Source of the DNA: Nonomuraea endophytica
Lineage (GTDB): Bacteria > Actinomycetota > Actinomycetes > Streptosporangiales > Streptosporangiaceae
Assembly (NCBI RefSeq): GCF_014203235.1
Contig: NZ_JACHIN010000009.1
Coordinates: 65,539-129,538 of the forward strand
DNA length: 64,000 bases
Reading direction: 5' to 3'
How positions within the stretch are numbered: the stretch's first letter is position 1; every line of letters starts with the position of its first letter. Below are positions 7,555 to 15,358 of this stretch, piece by piece. Under the pieces are notes generated by a model that had not been told where the DNA came from, did no database searches, and worked only from the letters and a program-made list of their open reading frames with translations. A program made the position numbers and the translations under genes.

Positions 7555-8469
7555 TTACTCTGACTGGTCGCCCTGGCCCAATTTGGCGGCCCGCTCCGCC
7601 AGCCGCGCTTCGCGCTGACGCAGCTTGTCCTCTCTTTCACGCGCCTTCTCCGCTTCCTTGAGCAGCCGTTCACGCTCCTTGAGCTCGCGCAGCCTGGCCT
7701 TCTCCGCCTCCTTCAGCTCGCGCTGACGGAGCTTCTCGGCCTCCTTGGCCTCGCGCTCGCGCAGCTTCTCCAGCTCGCGCAGCTCCTTCTCGCTGGCCCG
7801 CGGCGGCACGCTGACCGCGAGCTCGGCGCCCTCGCGGGTGGCGGCGGTGATGCGCGGCTGGGGGTTGAGCCCGGTCAGGCCGTTCCAGGCCAGGTTGACC
7901 AGGTGCGCGGCGACCTCCTCGCGCCCCGGCTTGCGCACGTCGAGCCACCACTGGCCGGTGAGTGCCACCATGCCGACCAGCATCTGCGCGTACATGGGGG
8001 CGAGCTTCGGGTCATAGCCCCGGCCGGCGAACTCGTCGGCGAGCACGTCCTCCACCTGACTGGCGATCTCGCTTATCAGGCTGGCGAACGTGCCCGTGCC
8101 CGAGGCCGCGTGGGAGTCGCGCACCAGGATGCGGAACCCCTCGCTGCTCTCCTCGATATATTGCAGCAGCGCCAGCGCCGCCCGCTCCAGCTTGATCAGC
8201 GAGTGGGACGCCGAGAGGGCCGCGGTGATCATGCCGAGGAGCTTCTGCATCTCCCGGTCCACGACGACCGCGTAGACGCCCTCCTTGCCGCCGAAGTGCT
8301 CGTAGACGACCGGCTTGGAGACCTGTGCGGTGGCCGCGATCTCCTCGATAGAGGTCCCGTCGAACCCCTTCTCGGCGAAGAGCGTGCGGCTGATGCGAAT
8401 CAGCTGCTCTCGGCGTTCTCTTCCTGACATGCGTCTGCGAGATCGGGGTTCGGTGGTCACATTCTCCAT
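7555..8469 (-). CDS. TetR-family regulator with long charged coiled-coil tail
   Basis: About 304 residues. A standard TetR DNA-binding domain (GRERREQLIRISRTLFAEKGF ... ATAQVSKPVVYEHFGGKEG) is followed by an all-helical ligand domain to about residue 205. Then comes an unusual C-terminal stretch of about 90 residues made of E/K/R/L-rich heptads (RELEKLRERE, KEAEKARLRELKE), a predicted coiled coil, while typical TetR proteins end near 200. It lies 31 bp downstream of the desaturase in the same direction, so it probably regulates that gene through the paired palindromes at 9480-9509. ATG 8469 is chosen; GTG 8457, preceded by GGAG, is an alternative. Confidence 0.85.
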   Translation of the reverse strand: MENVTTEPRSRRRMSGRERREQLIRISRTLFAEKGFDGTSIEEIAATAQVSKPVVYEHFGGKEGVYAVVVDREMQKLLGMITAALSASHSLIKLERAALALLQYIEESSEGFRILVRDSHAASGTGTFASLISEIASQVEDVLADEFAGRGYDPKLAPMYAQMLVGMVALTGQWWLDVRKPGREEVAAHLVNLAWNGLTGLNPQPRITAATREGAELAVSVPPRASEKELRELEKLREREAKEAEKLRQRELKEAEKARLRELKERERLLKEAEKAREREDKLRQREARLAERAAKLGQGDQSE

Positions 8470-8500
8470 AATTGCAGTGCCCGCCGACACAGCGGTCGCC

Positions 8501-9439
8501 TCAGGCAATGCGCTTCGCCGCCAGGCGCTCGGGGGTCGGCCAGCGTACGTCGGAGACCCAGCCGAGCTTCTCGAAGATCCGGATCAGGCCGGCGCTCAGG
8601 TCGATCTGCCCCTTGAGCGCGCCGTGACGGGCGCAGGTGGGGTCCGAGTGGTGCAGGTTGTGCCACGACTCACCGAAGGACGGGATCGCCAGCCACCAGA
8701 CGTTGCGCGACTTGTCGCGTACCTGGAACTCCTCGTCGCCGAAGACGTGGCAGATGGAGTTGATCGACCAGGTGACGTGGTGCAGCAGGCCGATGCGTAC
8801 CAGCGAGCCCCAGAACAGCGCGGTCAGCGCACCCTGCCAGGACCAGGTGAGCAGGCCGCCGAGGATGCCCGGCAGGAAGATCGAGGTGATGGCCAGGGCC
8901 GGAAACCACTTGTGCAGCTTGACGACGTCGTCGTCCTTGACCAGGTCGGGGGCGTACTTTTCCCGGTTGGTCCGCTCGGCGTCGAACATCCAGCCCATGT
9001 GGGCGTAGAGCAGGCCCTTCGTCAGCGACTTGAAGCCGGGGCCGAACCGCCACGGCGAGTGCGGGTCGCCTTCCTTGTCGGAGAACTTGTGGTGCTTGCG
9101 GTGGGTGGCCACCCAGTCGAGCACGGACATCTCGAGCGACAGGCTGCCCGCGATGCCGAGCGCGATCTTCAGCGGGCGCTTGGCCTTGAACGAGCCGTGG
9201 GTGAAGTAGCGGTGCAGGCCGACGGTGACGCCGAGGCCGGAGACGATGTAGAAGACGAAGGCGATCGCCACGTCCGTCCAGCCGAGCCCCCACCCCCACG
9301 CGAACGGCACCGCGGCCGCGATGGCGACCAGCGGCAGGCCCACCACCAGGCCGAAGGTCAGAAGCTCGACCTTGGTCCTGGGCTCCGGATCGGCCTCCGG
9401 CTTGGGACCGGGAGCGGAACGCTCGGCAACTACGGTCAT
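8501..9439 (-). CDS. Acyl-CoA/fatty-acid desaturase (delta-9 type)
   Basis: 312 residues, an integral membrane di-iron desaturase. The three histidine boxes are HRYFTH (76-81), HRKHH (113-117) and HNLHH (near 257), with four hydrophobic segments around them. It introduces a double bond into acyl-CoA chains and so adjusts membrane fluidity; the electron donor is not encoded nearby. GAGAGG lies 6 nt ahead of ATG 9439. The downstream TetR gene and the two TACG-N4-CGTA palindromes upstream suggest feedback control by acyl-CoA, as for other desaturase-TetR pairs. Confidence 0.92.
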   Translation of the reverse strand: MTVVAERSAPGPKPEADPEPRTKVELLTFGLVVGLPLVAIAAAVPFAWGWGLGWTDVAIAFVFYIVSGLGVTVGLHRYFTHGSFKAKRPLKIALGIAGSLSLEMSVLDWVATHRKHHKFSDKEGDPHSPWRFGPGFKSLTKGLLYAHMGWMFDAERTNREKYAPDLVKDDDVVKLHKWFPALAITSIFLPGILGGLLTWSWQGALTALFWGSLVRIGLLHHVTWSINSICHVFGDEEFQVRDKSRNVWWLAIPSFGESWHNLHHSDPTCARHGALKGQIDLSAGLIRIFEKLGWVSDVRWPTPERLAAKRIA

Positions 9440-9479
9440 TGGCTACCTCTCACGACGTGTATGGGGAGAATGTCCTGCC

Positions 9480-9509
9480 TACGCAAACGTAACCTACGCT
9501 GTCGTAAGT
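9480..9509. promoter_or_regulatory. Tandem TetR-type operator upstream of desaturase
   Basis: Two copies of TACG-N4-CGTA lie 15 bp apart (9480-9491 and 9495-9506). The second extends to the imperfect 18-bp repeat ACCTACG-CTGT-CGTAAGT (9492-9509). They sit 41 bp upstream of the desaturase start. Binding by the downstream TetR protein is inference. Confidence 0.55.
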
Positions 9510-9555
9510 AAGGAAGCCCTAAGGCTGTCTATTTACCTTCGAGAGCTGGTCGATC

Positions 9556-9575
9556 AGTATCCGATCGGATACTAT
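9556..9575 (+). promoter_or_regulatory. Perfect 18-bp palindrome over a -10 box
   Basis: AGTATCCGATCGGATACT (9556-9573) is perfectly self-complementary. The hexamer TACTAT (9570-9575) overlaps its right end and stands 6 nt ahead of the ATG at 9582, so the next gene is probably transcribed without a leader and autoregulated at this site. No clear -35 is visible. Confidence 0.6.
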
Positions 9576-9581
9576 TTGGCC

Positions 9582-10442
9582 ATGCTGATGAAACGGGACT
9601 GGGTCCAGATCCGTGCTCGGGCCATCCAGTTGCGGGCCGAGGGCAAGTCCAGGATGCAGATCAAGGACATCCTGGGGCTGACCAGCAACTATCAGCTGAC
9701 CAAAGTCCTGTGGGACACCGTCCCGAAGGAGTCGGCGCTGCGCGGCAGCGCCAAGGACGACCTGCGCGAGAGAGCGCGCGAGTTGCGCGCTCAAGGGCGG
9801 ACGTATCCGGAGATCGCCGCTGAGCTCGGAGTGTCGAAGTCCTCCGTCTCGTTGTGGGTGCGCGACCTGCCACGCGAGGGGCGGTTGAGCTACGAGGAGT
9901 CCCGCAGGCGCAACGACGAGGGCCGGCGGCGCTACTGGGCGGAGGAAGGGGCCCGGCGCAGGGCCGAGCGTGAGGACGTCCGTCAGAGGGCGCAAGACGA
10001 GATCGGCATGCTGTCTTATCGCGAGATCCTGATCGCGGGGGCGATCGCCTACTGGTGTGAGGGGGCGAAGAACAAGCCGCATCGCGCCGACAACCACGTA
10101 ACCTTCATCAACAGCGATCCAGGGCTGGTGCTGCTCTTCATCCGCTTTCTGGAGGTCGCGGGGGTGCCCCTGGAGAGCCTCTACTTCCGCGTGCACATTC
10201 ATGAGTCCGCCGATGTCGAGGCGGCCGAACGCTACTGGTTGGAGATGACGGGGGCCGACAGGAGCCAGTTCCGGAAGACCACGCTGAAGCGTCACAACCC
10301 GGCGACGGTCCGCAGGAATACCGGTGAGGACTATCGAGGATGCCTTCGCGTCGACGTCCGGCGAGGTCTGGAGACCTACAAGAAGATCGAAGGATGGGCT
10401 CTGGGGACAATGGTGTCGGCAAGACCCACTCTCGATCGGTAA
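9582..10442 (+). CDS. HTH protein with LAGLIDADG-like domain
   Basis: 286 residues. The N-terminus has two resolvase/homeodomain-like HTH units (EGKSRMQIKDILGL near residue 21; TYPEIAAELGVSKSSVSLWV near 72). After a basic helical linker a second domain starts at IAGAIAYWCEGAKNK, which aligns by eye with the LAGLIDADG core (aliphatic-AG, then an acidic residue and Gly) and continues VTFINSDPGLVLLFIRFL. WhiA regulators also combine a degenerate LAGLIDADG fold with an HTH. So this may be a DNA-binding regulator or a homing-endonuclease relative. It lies just before tRNA-Gln, with an 18-bp palindrome over its promoter. Function not known. Confidence 0.7.
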   Translation: MLMKRDWVQIRARAIQLRAEGKSRMQIKDILGLTSNYQLTKVLWDTVPKESALRGSAKDDLRERARELRAQGRTYPEIAAELGVSKSSVSLWVRDLPREGRLSYEESRRRNDEGRRRYWAEEGARRRAEREDVRQRAQDEIGMLSYREILIAGAIAYWCEGAKNKPHRADNHVTFINSDPGLVLLFIRFLEVAGVPLESLYFRVHIHESADVEAAERYWLEMTGADRSQFRKTTLKRHNPATVRRNTGEDYRGCLRVDVRRGLETYKKIEGWALGTMVSARPTLDR

Positions 10443-10463
10443 GCTGTACCCCGACTGAACCTA

Positions 10464-10539
10464 TCCCGGGTCGTCTAACCAGGCAGGACGAGAATTTTTG
10501 GTGTTCTTTGTAGGGGTTCGAATCCTCTCCCGGGAGCCA
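10464..10539 (+). tRNA. tRNA-Gln (anticodon UUG)
   Basis: 76 nt including encoded CCA. Acceptor TCCCGGG pairs with CCCGGGA; D stem GTCT/GGAC; anticodon stem AGAAT/GTTCT with loop TTTTGGT, anticodon TTG; T arm AGGGG-TTCGAAT-CCTCT; discriminator G. A tRNA-Gln directly upstream of glmU is also found in other actinomycetes. It lies 141 bp before the glmU start. Confidence 0.95.
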
Positions 10540-10680
10540 TAGCAGGAGTTCGACAGCACGTCAGCAGGGGGCGGAGTCCGCTGTTGTGGTTGGGCAGGTA
10601 TCCTCAGCGTGTCGGGAGGGTAGCGGTGCGGTAGCCGTACCAACAGCCCTGATCCGTCCAGCCACAGGGAGCCTCAGTCC

Positions 10681-12132
10681 GTGAGTGTGCCGCGCCCGGC
10701 AGCAGTCGTCGTCCTCGCCGCAGGCGAGGGCACCCGGATGAAGAGCCAGACCCCGAAAGTCCTCCACGAGGTGTGCGGCCGCGCGTTGGTCGACCACATG
10801 CTCGCGGCCGCCCGCGACCTGAAACCCGAGCGGCTGATCGTCGTCATCGGTCACGCGCGCGAGCGTGTCGGCGCCCATCTCGCCGAGACCAGCCCTGACG
10901 CGCGCGCCGTCGTGCAGCACGAGCAGCGCGGGACCGGCCACGCCGTCCGCACGGTGCTGGAGGAGACGGGCACGATCAATGGCACGGTCCTCGTCACGTA
11001 CGGCGACGTGCCGCTGCTGCGCACCGAGACGCTCGCGGAGCTGCTCGCCCAGCACGCCGAGGACGGCAACGCCGTCACCGTGCTGACCGCGAAGGTGCCC
11101 GACCCGACTGGTTACGGGCGGATCGTCCGCGACGAGTCCGGCGCCGTGCTGCAGATCGTCGAGCACAAGGACGCCACCGACGACCAGCGCGCCATCGACG
11201 AGATGAACTCCGGCATCTACGCCTTCGACGGCCTCCTGCTGGCCGACGCGGTCAAGCGGGTGTCGACGGACAACGCGCAGGGCGAGGAATACCTCACCGA
11301 CGTGCTGTCCATCCTGCGCGAGGACGGTCACCGCGTCGGCGCGCACGTGGCCACCGACTACGTCGAGGTCGAGGGCGTCAACGACCGCGTGCAGCTGGCG
11401 TTCGTGCGCAAGGTGCTCAACCAGCGCGTGCTCGAATCCCACATGCGCGGCGGCGTCACCGTAGTCGACCCTGCCTCCACCTGGGTGGACGTCCAGGTAC
11501 GGCTGGCGCCCGACGTCGTGCTCCACCCCGGGACCCAGCTCCACGGCGCGACCGTCGTGGGTGAGGGCGCCGAGGTCGGCCCGGCCACCACGCTCACCGA
11601 CACCACCGTCGGCCCCGGCGCCGTCGTGCGCAACGCGGTCTGCGACAGCGCCGAGATCGGCCCCGACGCCAGCGTCGGCCCCTACGCCTACCTGCGCCCC
11701 GGCACCATCCTGGGCCGCAAGTCGAAGGCCGGGACGTTCGTGGAGATGAAGAACACCCAGGTCGGCGAACGTTCCAAGGTGCCGCACCTGTCGTACGCGG
11801 GCGACGCCACGATCGGCGACGACGTGAACATCGGCGCCGCGGTGATCTTCGTCAACTACGACGGCGTGGACAAACATCGCACCACCGTGCGCGACGGCGC
11901 GTTCGTGGGGTGTGACAGCATGCTCGTCGCCCCGGTGACGGTAGGAGACGGCGCCTACACGGCCGCCGGCTCCGTCATCGACGGCGACGTGCCACCCGGA
12001 GCGATCGGGGTGGCGAGAGCGCGGCAGCGCAACATCGAGAAATGGGTCTTGCGCAGGCGCGCGGGCACGAAATCGGCCGCGGCCGCCGAAAGGGCGCTGG
12101 CTGAGCAAGAGCAGCAGGAGAGTGGCACGTGA
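10681..12132 (+). CDS. glmU: Bifunctional GlmU, UDP-GlcNAc synthesis
   Basis: 483 residues. It acetylates glucosamine-1-phosphate and then uridylylates it to UDP-GlcNAc for peptidoglycan. The N-terminal pyrophosphorylase domain begins VVVLAAGEGTRMKSQTPKVLH with the nucleotide-binding loop; GYGRIV and the EMNSGIYAF segment follow. The C-terminal left-handed beta-helix shows hexapeptide repeats from about residue 255, with FVEMKNTQVG and the NYDGVDKH active-site segment. GTG start. Its stop overlaps the prs start (GTGA), the conserved glmU-prs pair. Confidence 0.97.
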   Translation: MSVPRPAAVVVLAAGEGTRMKSQTPKVLHEVCGRALVDHMLAAARDLKPERLIVVIGHARERVGAHLAETSPDARAVVQHEQRGTGHAVRTVLEETGTINGTVLVTYGDVPLLRTETLAELLAQHAEDGNAVTVLTAKVPDPTGYGRIVRDESGAVLQIVEHKDATDDQRAIDEMNSGIYAFDGLLLADAVKRVSTDNAQGEEYLTDVLSILREDGHRVGAHVATDYVEVEGVNDRVQLAFVRKVLNQRVLESHMRGGVTVVDPASTWVDVQVRLAPDVVLHPGTQLHGATVVGEGAEVGPATTLTDTTVGPGAVVRNAVCDSAEIGPDASVGPYAYLRPGTILGRKSKAGTFVEMKNTQVGERSKVPHLSYAGDATIGDDVNIGAAVIFVNYDGVDKHRTTVRDGAFVGCDSMLVAPVTVGDGAYTAAGSVIDGDVPPGAIGVARARQRNIEKWVLRRRAGTKSAAAAERALAEQEQQESGT

Positions 12133-13106
12133 CCAGCATCAAGCAGCCAGGTGAGAAAGAGCTGATGCTCTTTTCCGGCCGGGCCTACCCCGAGCTGGCC
12201 GAGGAAGTGGCCAACAACGTCGGCGTCTCGCTCACCCCGACCAAGCTCCACGACTTCGCCAACGGCGAGATCTACGCCCGCTACCTGGAGTCGGTACGCG
12301 GCTGCGACGCCTTCGTCATCCAGAGCCACACCGCGCCCATCAACAAGTGGATCATGGAACAGCTCATCATGGTCGACGCGCTGAAGCGGGCATCCGCCAA
12401 GCGCATCACCGTGGTCATGCCGTTCTTCGGCTACGCCCGCCAGGACAAGAAGGGCCGCGGCCGCGAGCCGATCACGGCCCGCCTGATGGCCGACATGTTC
12501 AAGACCGCGGGCGCCGACCGGCTGATGTCGATCGACCTGCACACCTCGCAGATCCAGGGTTTCTTCGACGGCCCGGTGGACCACCTGTTCGCCATGCCCG
12601 TCCTTGAGCGCTACCTCAAGGACAAGCTCGACCTGGAGAACACCACGATCGTCTCGCCCGACACCGGCCGCGTGCGGCTGTCGGAGCGCTGGGCTGACAC
12701 GCTCGGCACCCCGATGGCCTTCATCCACAAGCGCCGCGACCTCGACGTGGCCAACCAGGTGAAGGTCAACGAGGTGGTCGGCAAGGTGCGCGGCCGTACC
12801 TGTGTGCTGATCGACGACATGATCGACACGGCCGGCACCATCTGCAAGGCCGCCGACGCCCTCTACGAGCAGGGGGCCACCGACGTGATCGTGGCGGCCA
12901 CCCACGCCGTCTTCTCCGACCCGGCCGTCGACCGGCTGAAGAACTCGCGCATCTCCGAGGTCATCGTGACCAACACGCTGCCGCTGCGCGAGCACCAGCT
13001 CTTCGACAAGCTGACCGTGCTGTCCATCGCCCCGCTGATCGCCCGCGCGATCACCGAGGTCTTCAGCGACGGCAGCGTCACGAGCCTCTTCGAGGGCGAC
13101 TCCTAG
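12129..13106 (+). CDS. prs: Ribose-phosphate pyrophosphokinase
   Basis: 325 residues. It makes PRPP from ribose-5-phosphate and ATP. Visible: the FGYARQDKKGRGREPITA ATP-binding segment, DLHTSQIQGFFDGPVDHL divalent-metal region, and the PRPP loop VLIDDMIDTAGT. GTG start overlapping glmU. Its TAG stop lies within the palindrome CTAG (13103-13106), which also supplies the stop of the convergent hydrolase gene. Confidence 0.97.
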   Translation: MTSIKQPGEKELMLFSGRAYPELAEEVANNVGVSLTPTKLHDFANGEIYARYLESVRGCDAFVIQSHTAPINKWIMEQLIMVDALKRASAKRITVVMPFFGYARQDKKGRGREPITARLMADMFKTAGADRLMSIDLHTSQIQGFFDGPVDHLFAMPVLERYLKDKLDLENTTIVSPDTGRVRLSERWADTLGTPMAFIHKRRDLDVANQVKVNEVVGKVRGRTCVLIDDMIDTAGTICKAADALYEQGATDVIVAATHAVFSDPAVDRLKNSRISEVIVTNTLPLREHQLFDKLTVLSIAPLIARAITEVFSDGSVTSLFEGDS

Positions 13107-14578
13107 GCACGGCAGGTGAGGTCGGCTGCGGGCAGGACGCCGTCGCGGAAGTAGGTGTTGACCGCCTCTTCCACGCAGGCGTTCCGCAGCCGGCCCAGGA
13201 TTCCGTGCATGCGCACGTCCTGCAGCGTGACCAGCCGCGAGCCCGGCATGGCCCGCCGCAGCGCCACGCCTTCCTGGTAGACGGTCCTGGTGTCCTGCGT
13301 GGCCTGGACGATCAGCGCGGGCACGTCGTTGCGCACCACGGTCCGCGGCTCCAGCGGCGCCCGCCAGAACGCGCACGCGGTGATGTTGTTCGCATAGGCC
13401 CCGAACACCGGCTGCGTGGCCCGGCTGCGCCGGATGTCGCGCCAGTACCTTTCCGGATTCCGCGGCGCGGCCGTGTCACCGCAGATCACCGCCCCCTGGC
13501 TGGAGAGGTCCTGCGGCTCGCCGTTCAGGTGCAGGCGCAGTTCCTGGTCGAAGTCCGCGCTCGGCTGGACGGGCTTGCCCTCGGCCGCGTCGGCGATCTG
13601 CCGGACCCGCGCCGCCAGGTGCGCGTTGTAGCGGGCGTCCTGCAGCAGCGTGAACAGCGTCATCGGCAGGAACCGCGCGTCCAGCAGGTGCGTGCCGATC
13701 CGGATGGGCGACCTGGCCGCCTGCCTGACCAGCCCCTCGACCCGGGCCCGCACCCGCGCGCGAGTCGTGCCGAGGCTGTAGTCGGCGTCGCGGGCGGCGG
13801 TCCAGGCGGCCCAGTCGTCGAGCGCGGCCTCGTTGACCGGCCCCTGCTTCTTGATCGACCCGGCCATGTAGGAAGCCGGGTCGACCGCGCTGTCCAGCAC
13901 GAACCGGTCGGCACGCCGAGGGAACATCTGCGTGTAGACGGCGCCGAGGTAGGTGCCGTACGAGAAGCCCAGGTAGGACGTCTTGGCCTCGCCGAGCGCG
14001 CCGCGGATGACGTCCATGTCGCGCGCGGTGTTGCGGGTGGTGATGTGGGCGATCCGGTCGCCCTCCTTCTGCTCGCACCGCCGCGCGAGATCTTCCTGCG
14101 TCCGTACGGCGGCGCGGAAGTCCCGCCTGGTGAGCCCGGCCGACCAGAGCATGTGCCCGACCGGCCAGTCGCAGTCGATGGCCGCGCTGCGCCCGACGCC
14201 GCGCGGGTCCATGCCGATCAGGTCGTAGCGTGAGGCGACCTCGGGGGTCAGGCCGCCGCGCACGTACAACATGAAGTGCAGTCCTGCCCCGCCCGGCCCG
14301 CCGGGGTTGGAGAGCATGATCCCGCGCCGCCGCGCGGTGTCGCTCGCCTTGATCCTGGAGATCGCGACCTTGAGGGTACGGCCCCGCGGCGCGGAGTAGT
14401 CCAAAGGCACCTCGACCTGGGCGCACTGGGCGCCCGCCTGGTCCAGGGCGGTGTCTCCGCAGGCGGTCCAGGTGACCTCCTGCCCGTAGAAGCGGCCGAG
14501 GGAGTCGGCGTGGGAGACGCCGGTCAGCGTCCCGGTTCCCACCGCGAGCGCGGCGAGCACAGCAGCTACCCGTTTCAT
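13103..14578 (-). CDS. Secreted alpha/beta hydrolase, TAP-like tripeptidyl aminopeptidase
   Basis: 491 residues with a Sec signal peptide (MKR, then a hydrophobic run ending near SHA-DS). The alpha/beta hydrolase core has the oxyanion segment LSNPGGPGGAG, nucleophile elbow GFSYGTYLG, a catalytic Asp region (IVQATQDTRTVY) and His near MHGIL. It matches the SlpD/SlpE/TAP family of secreted exopeptidases, which release tripeptides or process extracellular proteins. It is an accessory gene in the otherwise conserved glmU-prs-rplY-pth block, convergent with prs. Peptide specificity cannot be read. Confidence 0.88.
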   Translation of the reverse strand: MKRVAAVLAALAVGTGTLTGVSHADSLGRFYGQEVTWTACGDTALDQAGAQCAQVEVPLDYSAPRGRTLKVAISRIKASDTARRRGIMLSNPGGPGGAGLHFMLYVRGGLTPEVASRYDLIGMDPRGVGRSAAIDCDWPVGHMLWSAGLTRRDFRAAVRTQEDLARRCEQKEGDRIAHITTRNTARDMDVIRGALGEAKTSYLGFSYGTYLGAVYTQMFPRRADRFVLDSAVDPASYMAGSIKKQGPVNEAALDDWAAWTAARDADYSLGTTRARVRARVEGLVRQAARSPIRIGTHLLDARFLPMTLFTLLQDARYNAHLAARVRQIADAAEGKPVQPSADFDQELRLHLNGEPQDLSSQGAVICGDTAAPRNPERYWRDIRRSRATQPVFGAYANNITACAFWRAPLEPRTVVRNDVPALIVQATQDTRTVYQEGVALRRAMPGSRLVTLQDVRMHGILGRLRNACVEEAVNTYFRDGVLPAADLTCRA

Positions 14579-14682
14579 TCATCGTCCTCAGATAAGGGGA
14601 TTTCCGGGCACGCCGATGCCGGCCTCGCGCACCCCGAAGGAACACAAGCAACCGTAGTTGACTAATTTCGTCTTAGTCAACC

Positions 14683-15279
14683 TCAGTTGCTCATGCCATG
14701 AATGATCGCGTCGGCGAGTGCCCGTGCCTCCCCTGCGGGCGAGAACAGCGTGGGGCAGGCCAGCCAGGTGGCCGCGGTGCCGTTGGCCGCGTTGATGATC
14801 GCCAGCGCCGCGGTGTCCGGGCTGACGCCGGGCCGTAGCTCGGCGGTGCTCAGCAGCCCGGAAAGCTGCCGCCGCCAGCCCTCCATGACGACCTGCTTGT
14901 CGTGCAGGCCCTTCTCCAGTTCGGGCACGCCCTCGGCGCTGCGCATCGACAGCGCGTAGACCTGGCGGAACGTCGTGTCCTCCTCCAGTGCGGTGAAGAA
15001 CGCCACGAGGAAGCCGCCGACCCGCTCGACGGGTGGTTCCGGGCCGTCGAGCCTGCTCCAGACGGGTGTGGCCGCCTCGGCCCACAGCTCGTTGATCGCC
15101 GCCAGGCAGAGCGTGGCCTTGTCGGTGAAGTGGTGGTAGAGCGCGCCGCGGGTGAGTCCCGCACGGGCGGCGATGCTGTTCAGGGTCGCCGTCGCGAAGC
15201 CGCGTTCGGCGAACTCCGCCAGGGCCGCGACCAGCAGGGATCGGCGGGTTTCCGCAGCCTCCTCGGCGGTTCTGCGCAT
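14683..15279 (-). CDS. TetR-family transcriptional regulator
   Basis: 198 residues. The HTH is classic: EFAERGFATATLNSIAARAGLTRGALYHHFTDKATL. The ligand domain has the TetR_C helices common to AcrR-like proteins. It is divergent from an amidohydrolase gene; the 79 bp between start codons contains two copies of one palindrome, the likely binding site for repressing both genes. ATG 15279 gives the normal TetR length; upstream in-frame codons run into the operator and are rejected. Confidence 0.9.
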   Translation of the reverse strand: MRRTAEEAAETRRSLLVAALAEFAERGFATATLNSIAARAGLTRGALYHHFTDKATLCLAAINELWAEAATPVWSRLDGPEPPVERVGGFLVAFFTALEEDTTFRQVYALSMRSAEGVPELEKGLHDKQVVMEGWRRQLSGLLSTAELRPGVSPDTAALAIINAANGTAATWLACPTLFSPAGEARALADAIIHGMSN

Positions 15280-15293
15280 GACGCCCAGATTCT

Positions 15294-15344
15294 CATACGT
15301 GTCGGCATGTATGCTCGCTCTAATGATACGTGTCGACATGTATG
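15294..15344. promoter_or_regulatory. Doubled TetR operator
   Basis: Two near-identical 20-bp imperfect palindromes, CATACGTGTCGGCATGTATG (15294-15313) and GATACGTGTCGACATGTATG (15325-15344), with centres 31 bp apart, about three helical turns. They fill the gap between the TetR start (15279) and the amidohydrolase ribosome-binding site (GGAG, 15349-15352). Confidence 0.75.
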
Positions 15345-15358
15345 TAAAGGAGACGGTG

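Noticed and set aside
5393..7618. Plus-strand ORF of 741 codons
   Set aside because: Shadow of ppk; ppk has all family motifs while the shadow is Val/Gly/Ala low complexity.
10464..10539. Integration (att) site at tRNA-Gln
   Set aside because: No integrase, no duplicated tRNA 3' end found nearby; the HTH/LAGLIDADG-like gene is not an integrase.
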